This document shows, piece after piece, positions 7,580-12,031 of a stretch of 12,031 nt of DNA. Every line of letters begins with the position of its first letter. The first letter of the stretch is position 1. The stretch lies in NCBI GenBank assembly GCA_016649785.1, contig JAENXB010000071.1:1-12031 (forward strand), given 5' to 3'. This DNA comes from Flavobacteriaceae bacterium (GTDB lineage: Bacteria; Bacteroidota; Bacteroidia; Flavobacteriales; Flavobacteriaceae). Both the position numbers and the translations under genes were made by a program. The notes beneath the pieces are model-generated. The model did no database searches, was not told the DNA's origin, and saw only the letters and a list, made by a program, of their open reading frames with translations.

Positions 7580-7996
7580 CTAGTCCGAACTTATCTTTTC
7601 TATTAGACTTCTAAATGTAATTATTTGCGTTGTGTTTATTTTTTCAATTACAAGTAAATCATTATCGCCAGTAACTAAAAAATCCACTTTTCCATCTACT
7701 GCTAAGTTTAGAAGGAAATTGTCCTTTGGATCACGACAAATATCTATTTTAGATTTTACTTTAATCAATTCTGCGTATTGATCGAATATATCTAAGAGCT
7801 TTTCAATATCTTTTTTGGAAAAGAATTTTTTAAATTTTGGTCTTTTTACAACTTCTATGAACTCTTCGAGTGATTCGTCGGAAAATATTAATTTAACTTT
7901 TTTCGTTTGGATTAATTTGTCAATTTCTGTGAAGTTTTTAGAAATCAAAAAGCTTATCCAAAGATTGGTGTCCAGGATTATTCTTTTACTTTTCAT
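7580..7996 (-). CDS. PIN-domain toxin (putative ribonuclease of a type II toxin-antitoxin pair)
   Basis: 138 residues. PIN-fold nucleases cut RNA with metal ions held by acidic residues. The expected set is visible: D9 in ILDTN, E45 in the second helix (SDESLEEFIEVVKRPKF region), D92 in CRDPKDN, and D111/D113 in TGDNDLL. The KRPKF and RDPKDN phrases match the PIN family annotated as putative toxin component (COG1569-like). Its start overlaps the end of the antitoxin gene by 11 bp, so translation is probably coupled. The gene is AT-rich like the rest of this block and ends against an attC-like site. The RNA target is unknown. Confidence 0.87.
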   Translation of the reverse strand: MKSKRIILDTNLWISFLISKNFTEIDKLIQTKKVKLIFSDESLEEFIEVVKRPKFKKFFSKKDIEKLLDIFDQYAELIKVKSKIDICRDPKDNFLLNLAVDGKVDFLVTGDNDLLVIEKINTTQIITFRSLIEKISSD

Positions 7997-8198
7997 ATCG
8001 TGATTTTCTCACGCTTTCTACTTCTTTTGTTATTTCCTCCAGACTTAATTCTTCTGTCGATTTAGATCTTAACTTTTTGAGGAGATTGGAAAAGTCGGAT
8101 TTCTTTTCTTTCTTGATTCTGATCAATTTCAGGTCAGCTAAATCTTTCAATATATTCTTAGCTTTTGGATTCAAGATGTCAATTCGTATCGTTTCCAT
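7986..8198 (-). CDS. Putative antitoxin partner of the PIN toxin
   Basis: 70 residues, starting METIRIDILNPKAKNILKDL, with a beta-like N-terminus, a strongly charged helical middle (Lys/Glu-rich) and a C-terminal SLEEITKEVESVRKSR helix. It is directly upstream of the PIN toxin and overlaps it by 11 bp, the standard antitoxin-first layout. The N-terminal phrase resembles small Bacteroidota proteins that precede PIN genes, but I cannot name the DNA-binding fold. The role (binding and neutralising the toxin, possibly repressing its own promoter) is inferred from position and size. Confidence 0.72.
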   Translation of the reverse strand: METIRIDILNPKAKNILKDLADLKLIRIKKEKKSDFSNLLKKLRSKSTEELSLEEITKEVESVRKSRYEK

Positions 8199-8741
8199 TT
8201 CTTATTTTTTATAAAGTTAATGAATTATTTTCTTTCCTCGAATTTTTTGTATGCTGCCCAACGGCAGTCTGTCTAAAAACCTAGATTTACTGCCAATTAT
8301 GGACTAAAATAAGCTTTTTAACTTGGGATCAGGATTAAGGCAGAAATTATGGTTTAAGGTATCAGTTGAGTATAATGCAATTAAAATGGCTTTGTAAGCC
8401 TGGATCAAGACAGATAAACAAAGAACCAACTGACCATACACCCCCCGGAACCCTTTTTTGCCCATCAAAATTAATATTATTTTGAGATTTTAGCAATGAA
8501 TATAAAGCCTCTCCCCTTTGAAATGGAATAAAAAATACAGCGATTTATTCCAGGACATCTGAATTAATTAAAGCATCCCCATTTTATGGGTAAGGGAAGT
8601 TGTACCCAAAACATTAAAAAAACAAAAATGCAGCCGGGAAAGGGAATCCTAAAAATCGTGAAAAACAAATCCAGGAACTACTAAACCACCTATACAAAAA
8701 CAGATCAATTAACGGGTGTCACAGTCAACACAAACTAACAA
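8199..8741. other. Gene-poor accessory spacer between the two cassette-like units
   Basis: About 540 bp with stops in every frame and no recognised gene. It holds an attC-like junction (8254-8294), a small hairpin CCCAT-TTT-ATGGG (about 8577-8589), a six-C run near 8442, and a plus-strand frame open from 8618 to 8758. That frame reads like protein (for example PKNREKQIQELLNHLYKN) but has no start codon and could be a decayed gene remnant or chance. No tRNA, known ncRNA or CRISPR repeat was seen. Confidence 0.5.
8254..8294 (-). repeat. attC-like junction C upstream of the antitoxin gene
   Basis: On the minus strand the core-type heptamer GTTGGGC (8262-8256) matches GTTRRRY fully. It is abutted by an inverted repeat GGCAGT (8263-8268) / ACTGCC (8289-8294); an alternative hairpin CTGCC-CAA-CGGCAG... 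overlaps it at 8254-8267. A cassette cut at G|TTGGGC would begin about 60 bp before the antitoxin ATG. A clear opposite RYYYAAC box was not found, so the site may be truncated. Confidence 0.3.
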
Positions 8742-8782
8742 AAAAAAGCCCTTCTACCTGAGGGGTAAAAAAGGGCTTTTTT
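8742..8782 (-). terminator. Terminator downstream of the PD-(D/E)XK-like gene
   Basis: AAAAAAGCCCTT (8742-8753) pairs with AAGGGCTTTTTT (8771-8782), and the loop contains a further TACC/GGTA pair. The minus strand gives a stem followed by an eight-T run, about 35 bp after the gene's stop. Further out, AAACTA/TAGTTT and TCAACAC/GTGTTGA flank it symmetrically, giving nested inverted repeats. It could also act in the plus direction. Confidence 0.85.
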
Positions 8783-8814
8783 CTGCTAGTTTGCTAAATG
8801 TTGCAGGTGTTGAT

Positions 8815-9579
8815 TTAGTTAAACTTTTCAATTTTCCAATTGTTCTCTTTTATATCGTTTATTTTAATGCAACCGTTTTCTATAAAAAATATATCTTTCA
8901 AATTCTCCAAATCCGTTTTCGTGATATTTCGATACAATAAAATCTTTTGTTTTAAAGAAAGAACAATTAATTGAATTGATTTATTTTCATTAACCCAGCT
9001 CGTTTGAAAATCAAAGAAACATTTATAAAGTTTATTAAAAACTCCAGTTTCTCCATCATTACAAAGAGTACGAATATTTGTGTTTTCTAAAAGATGTATA
9101 AAAACTCCATCTTGTTTTTCTTGAATAAGTTTTAAAATGTCTTTTCCCGTATTTTTTATACCAGAATTTTTGTGTTTAAATTCTACATTTAAAATCCGCT
9201 TATAAACATCCGAATCTCTTTCGAAAATGCACATATCTAAAGACGCAGATTGACCATTCTCGTCAGCTTTGATATCTTCATAAGTTTTACCAAAACTGAA
9301 TTTATCAATTGTTGGAGTTTCAATTGAGTAGAATAATTTGGGATATACTTTTATAAACTCCTCGATAAATAGTAATCTAAGTTCTTGCTCCGAAATCCTA
9401 TTTTTGTATTTGGTTGACTTTGCTTGAATTTTTTGAGGAAAAATAAGCTGTTCTACAGAATAGATTCCGTGTTTTTCGTAGCCCAAAGTCGACAGTCTTT
9501 TCAAAACAGATTTGCTTATTTGCAAAATGTCAATTATAGGCAAACTACTTTTATAAGTTCCGTTTAATTCTGCTTTCAT
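8815..9579 (-). CDS. Uncharacterised protein with PD-(D/E)XK nuclease-like signature
   Basis: 254 residues from the ATG at 9577-9579. A longer reading from 9705 is open, but its first 42 residues are a translation of the attC-like site B, so I reject that start. I do not recognise a named family. A candidate nuclease core is visible: an acidic helix (ISEQELRLLFIEEF, 62-75), then SASLDM with D115, and after 18 residues NVEFKHK with E133-x-K135, the D...ExK arrangement of PD-(D/E)XK enzymes; helices follow (KDILKLIQEK, 146-155). This is motif reading, not a fold prediction. It stands alone, AT-rich, between an attC-like site and a terminator, as cassette genes do; a defence or other accessory nuclease is possible but unproven. 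Confidence 0.72.
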   Translation of the reverse strand: MKAELNGTYKSSLPIIDILQISKSVLKRLSTLGYEKHGIYSVEQLIFPQKIQAKSTKYKNRISEQELRLLFIEEFIKVYPKLFYSIETPTIDKFSFGKTYEDIKADENGQSASLDMCIFERDSDVYKRILNVEFKHKNSGIKNTGKDILKLIQEKQDGVFIHLLENTNIRTLCNDGETGVFNKLYKCFFDFQTSWVNENKSIQLIVLSLKQKILLYRNITKTDLENLKDIFFIENGCIKINDIKENNWKIEKFN

Positions 9580-9606
9580 ATTGACGCAATTTTTTTTTAC
9601 ACTTGC

Positions 9607-9684
9607 CGCTAACGGACTTGCATAAAGTTTCGGTTGCCTGTGCGCAAACTGACTTCGGCAACTGAACTTTATGCGTTGTTGAAC
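9607..9684 (-). repeat. attC-like site B, upstream of the PD-(D/E)XK-like gene
   Basis: A 78-bp imperfect palindrome. On the minus strand it opens with GTTCAAC (fits RYYYAAC) and ends with GTTAGCG (close to GTTRRRY, sharing GTTAGC with site A). The stem is GCATAAAGTT (9620-9629) with AACTTTATGC (9665-9674), plus GTTGCC (9633-9638) with GGCAAC (9657-9662). A few unpaired bases interrupt one side, and the loop holds TGCGCA. Size, end boxes and bulged stem resemble integron attC sites. It would be the 3' site of a preceding cassette now displaced by the IS91 element. Confidence 0.55.
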
Positions 9685-9691
9685 TAAACCT

Positions 9692-9735
9692 AAAGGTAGC
9701 TTCAAGCAATCTTTTGATCACTATTCACTACCTTT
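9692..9735. repeat. Inverted repeat near the left end of the IS91-family element
   Basis: AAAGGTAG (9692-9699) and CTACCTTT (9728-9735) are perfect 8-bp complements separated by 28 bp, about 30 bp upstream of the recombinase ATG. They could be a terminal hairpin or recombinase-binding arms; the sequence alone cannot decide. Confidence 0.5.
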
Positions 9736-9765
9736 AAGCAGGTATTAATATTAACATTTAAAGTT

Positions 9766-10669
9766 ATGAAAAAAAAGTAGTACCCTTATAGAAAGGGCCT
9801 GTATTTCTGTACCGGAATTTAATGAACTTTATCGAAAGCTTAAGCGTTCTGTTGAACTCGCCGGTAAAAGCCAAAGCACCCTGACCAATTATGCACGTTG
9901 CCTGGCGCACATTTCCCTTCATTTCAAATGCAGTCCACTGGATCTGGATGAAGAACAAATCCTCGATTACCTGCACGTATTAAAATCCCAGCACAAAACC
10001 CCATCTGACAGTTTCTTTAAGCATACTGTTTACGGTCTTAGATACGCTTACCGTATCTACGGGATGAAGGAGATGCGGATCATGCTTCCCTCCATTGAAC
10101 GGCCTCAGAAACTTCCGGTGGTACTAAATCGTAATGAGGTGAAGCAACTGCTTAAAACCCCCAGGCTACTCAAACACCGTCTGGTTTTAGCTATGCTCTA
10201 CGGCTGTGGCTTGCGTTGTTTTGAGCTTCGCAACCTTCAGCTCAAAGACCTTGACTTTGATCGTAAGATGCTTCACATCCGCCAGGGAAAAGGCCGGAAG
10301 GACCGGTATGTTCCTTTGGCAGATCTACAAATCCGTGGCCTTAAGAAATACATTGCAGCAGAGAATCCTTCTATTTGGTGCTTTACCGGCAATGACAGGA
10401 AAGGGAATCCCGTTGCACTATCCACCACGGGAGTGCAATGGATCGTACGGGAAGCACGCAAGCACAGCGGAATCCAAAAAGAGGTCACCACCCATAGTTT
10501 GAGGCATAGCTATGCCACCCATTTACTGGAAATGGGACTGGATATCATCAGCGTAAAGGATCTTTTGGGACACGCAGATATACAAACCACGCTCACCTAC
10601 CTTCACGTGGCACAGTTGGGTAGGCAAAAACCATTCAGTCCGCTGGAGCGGCTGTACGATAAAAAGTAA
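9766..10669 (+). CDS. Tyrosine recombinase/integrase of the IS91-family element, frame shifted at an A8 tract after the ATG
   Basis: A phage-integrase-type site-specific recombinase. The frame ending at 10669 is open back to 9770, and residues 10-95 of that reading are a SAM-like core-binding domain (ELYRKLKRSVELAGKSQSTL, LDEEQILDYL). No start codon lies in that frame before the ATG at 10064. The ATG at 9766 is followed by eight A's and hits TAG at 9778; with seven A's it would read MKKSSTLIER and give 300 residues. Catalytic residues in the 300-residue numbering: R150 (GCGLR), the KGRKDRYVPL lysine, H243-x-x-R246 (HSLRHSYATHLL), H269 (LGHAD), Y278 (TYLH). So the catalytic domain is intact. 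Starting at 10064 (201 residues) would drop the DNA-binding N-domain. The stop overlaps the transposase ATG by 1 bp. Confidence 0.8.
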
Positions 10670-11799
10670 TGGCACCTGCTACCTATGAAGTAGCCCAGGT
10701 GTTAGAACGTAACAGGGAATCTTTAGCTGACTATTGTGCCAATACCTGGCAGCTAAGGATCCTGCATGCACTACGCAAATGCCGTACTGCTGCTTTGGGA
10801 GGTCATATTGACCGCTGCAATAATCCTTCCTGCGGACGTTTACACCTTAGCTACAACAGTTGTCGTAACCGGCATTGTCCCAAGTGCCAGGGACATAAAA
10901 GGGAAGCATGGATCCGGGCAAGGGAAGAAGAGCTGCTCAAAGTGCCTTACTTCCACGTGGTCTTTACCCTTCCGTCAGAACTTAACCGGTTATGCCTGTA
11001 TGAACCTAAACTGATATATGGCCTGCTGTTCAAAACAGCCTGGCAGGTAATCAAAGGCTTTTCGTCCAATCCAAAATTCCTGGGAGCCAACCCCGGTATG
11101 ATCGCTATCCTGCACACTTGGGGACAAAACCTGTCCTTACATCCGCATCTGCATTGTATCGTTCCCGGAGGCGGCATTACCCAAAGTGGTACATGGAAAC
11201 CAGCCAGAAATAAAGGCAAATACCTGTTCCCGGTAAAGGCAATGAGCAAAGTCTTCAGAGCTCGTTTTGTAGCTGCTCTTCGGAAAGAAGTGCAACCACA
11301 AAACGCGCGCTTCTATGAAAGCCTGTTCAAACAAAATTGGGTGGTTTATTGCAAACGTCCTTTTTTGGGTCCCTCGCAGGTAGTGGAATACCTGGGACGC
11401 TATACCCATAAGATCGCCATTAGCAATCATCGCATTAAAAACCTCCAGGAGAATACAGTGACTTTTTCTGTAAAAGACTATCGCCACGGAGGCAAAAAAT
11501 CCCTGATGCAGTTAGCAGATAACGAGTTTATCCGACGCTTCGCACTGCACGTGCTCCCCAAAGGTTTTGTGCGTATCCGGCATTATGGAATACTGAGCAG
11601 CTACCACAAAAAAAACATGATCCCAGGGTTACAGGAAATTTTAGGTACGGTCAATCTGCCCGAAAGACCACCGCTCCAACACCGGATTTGTCCTGCCTGT
11701 AAAAAGGGAAAACTGATCACAATAACAACCTTTATGGCCCGTGGTCCACCTAAACATTGGATTGATGCGTTGAAAAACCAGGAAAATAAATACCAGTAA
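10669..11799 (+). CDS. IS91 family transposase (HUH/Y2 rolling-circle type)
   Basis: 376 residues, a complete IS91-type single-strand transposase that nicks DNA and moves it by rolling circle. The N-terminal zinc-binding domain shows C50-x4-C55 and C65-x4-C70-x2-C73 (the last within NSCRNRHCPKCQGHK). The HUH motif is H160-L161-H162 within LHPHLHCIVPGGG; HUH endonucleases bind a metal ion there. The paired tyrosines Y241 and Y245 lie in EYLGRYTHK, the Y2 arrangement of IS91. A further cysteine pair near the end (CPAC) may bind zinc. The ATG shares one base with the recombinase stop (TAATG), so the two are probably translationally coupled. No truncation is seen. Confidence 0.95.
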   Translation: MAPATYEVAQVLERNRESLADYCANTWQLRILHALRKCRTAALGGHIDRCNNPSCGRLHLSYNSCRNRHCPKCQGHKREAWIRAREEELLKVPYFHVVFTLPSELNRLCLYEPKLIYGLLFKTAWQVIKGFSSNPKFLGANPGMIAILHTWGQNLSLHPHLHCIVPGGGITQSGTWKPARNKGKYLFPVKAMSKVFRARFVAALRKEVQPQNARFYESLFKQNWVVYCKRPFLGPSQVVEYLGRYTHKIAISNHRIKNLQENTVTFSVKDYRHGGKKSLMQLADNEFIRRFALHVLPKGFVRIRHYGILSSYHKKNMIPGLQEILGTVNLPERPPLQHRICPACKKGKLITITTFMARGPPKHWIDALKNQENKYQ

Positions 11800-11842
11800 A
11801 AAAAACGATCTCCGGAACGTGAGGGGAAGCTATTGCCCAAAA

Positions 11843-11983
11843 ATGAAAAAAGAGATGAAAAAACGAAACAAACTGCAGTATCAGGCTCATATAGGAGTAT
11901 CTGATTTGGATCTCCTCTTAAAAGGCAGGATAAAAATCAATATCTCACGCTATCTCACGCTATCTAACGCTCAGAGCCGTTAA
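11843..11983 (+). CDS. Possible 46-residue small ORF after the transposase
   Basis: ATG at 11843, stop TAA at 11981-11983. The product is basic at the start (MKKEMKKRNKLQYQAHIGV) and its last third is encoded by the 10-bp tandem repeat. No family is recognised and no promoter is seen; it may be chance. It is listed because it is the only open frame in the 230 bp after the transposase. Confidence 0.2.
   Translation: MKKEMKKRNKLQYQAHIGVSDLDLLLKGRIKINISRYLTLSNAQSR
11941..11970 (+). repeat. Three tandem copies of a 10-bp repeat
   Basis: TATCTCACGC, TATCTCACGC, TATCTAACGC, in perfect 10-bp register, i.e. about one helical turn each. They lie 142 bp after the transposase stop, in or next to the end of the IS91-family element, and could be protein-binding iterons; the sequence does not prove this. 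Confidence 0.85.
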
Positions 11984-12031
11984 AGATCCCCTCCTCTAAA
12001 CAGACCAATCTCCATAACAGGCATTCCGGCA

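Larger units (their letters stand above)
9685..12031 (+). mobile_element. IS91-family insertion element with accessory tyrosine recombinase; right end not determined
   Basis: Two overlapping genes, a tyrosine recombinase and an HUH/Y2 transposase, form the core. G+C is visibly higher than in the DNA to the left, indicating separate origin. The left boundary is placed just after GAAC (9681-9684), because IS91-type elements insert beside GAAC/CAAG-type tetranucleotides by rolling-circle transposition and make no target duplication. The absence of duplication means the right end cannot be read off and may lie outside the window. AAAGGTAG (9692-9699) with CTACCTTT (9728-9735) forms an inverted repeat close to the left end. 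Confidence 0.8.

Noticed and set aside
8586..8684. 32-codon plus-strand frame beginning MGKGSCTQN
   Set aside because: Short, low complexity, no recognisable family, and in a different frame from the more protein-like remnant beside it.
8716..8940. 74-codon plus-strand frame crossing the terminator at 8742-8782
   Set aside because: It runs through a terminator hairpin and then antisense to the 254-residue gene.
7454..9684. CRISPR array
   Set aside because: The similar sites are few, long, palindromic and separated by genes; there are no regular short repeats and spacers and no cas genes.
9580..9705. 42-residue N-terminal extension of the PD-(D/E)XK-like protein
   Set aside because: The codons are those of the palindromic attC-like site B; the internal ATG at 9579 starts a normal-looking protein.
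9766..10669. Recombinase as an integron integrase (IntI) serving the attC-like sites
   Set aside because: It is coupled to the IS91 transposase, and the segment between the KGRKDRYVPL lysine and the HxxR motif looks too short to hold the extra IntI-specific region.

Overview
The window looks like a chromosomal segment of a marine-type member of the Flavobacteriaceae (Bacteroidota). Evidence for this: Bacteroidota-type promoters (TAnnTTTG -7 elements, one with a TTG 19 bp upstream), no obvious Shine-Dalgarno sequences, low to moderate G+C, a bL21 protein carrying the long Lys/Ala linker plus helix-hairpin-helix tail common in this group, and paired periplasmic M16 peptidases. No database search was possible, so family names rest on motifs and recall.

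Layout. 1-526 (-): 5' part of a 4'-phosphopantetheinyl transferase, running off the window. 591-1907 (+): ahcY, divergent from it. 2188-3198 (-): rpmA and rplU (bL27 and bL21), followed in the same direction by an upstream four-helix membrane protein (3282-3767, DUF4199-like). 3958-7372 (+): two M16 zinc-peptidase genes 10 bp apart, closed by a strong terminator at 7403-7433. The first gene carries the zinc site. The second lacks it but carries the R/Y substrate-binding pair and a LolA-like tail, so the two probably form one heteromeric peptidase. Base composition drops from roughly 40-45% G+C to roughly 30% between about 4380 and 6720, inside both genes, suggesting an imported recombinant tract.

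From about 7440 the window is accessory DNA. An AT-rich stretch holds two minus-strand units: an antitoxin/PIN-toxin pair (7580-8198) and a lone 254-residue protein with a PD-(D/E)XK-like signature (8815-9579). Each unit is bounded by sequence resembling integron attC recombination sites (7454-7573, about 8254-8294, 9607-9684; the last has a 10+6 bp interrupted stem and boxes resembling attC core sites). I read this as a small integron-cassette-like array without a visible IntI. About 600 bp between the two units has no convincing gene.

The right end (about 9685 onward) is an IS91-family element of clearly higher G+C: a tyrosine recombinase followed, with a 1-bp overlap, by an HUH (Y2) transposase. 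The element appears to start right after a GAAC inside the outermost attC-like site. The recombinase frame is broken directly after its ATG by an A8 tract; seven A's would restore a 300-residue protein, so this is either a mutation or sequencing error or a slippage-controlled gene. The right end of the element is not identifiable; a 10-bp tandem repeat (three copies) lies 140 bp past the transposase.
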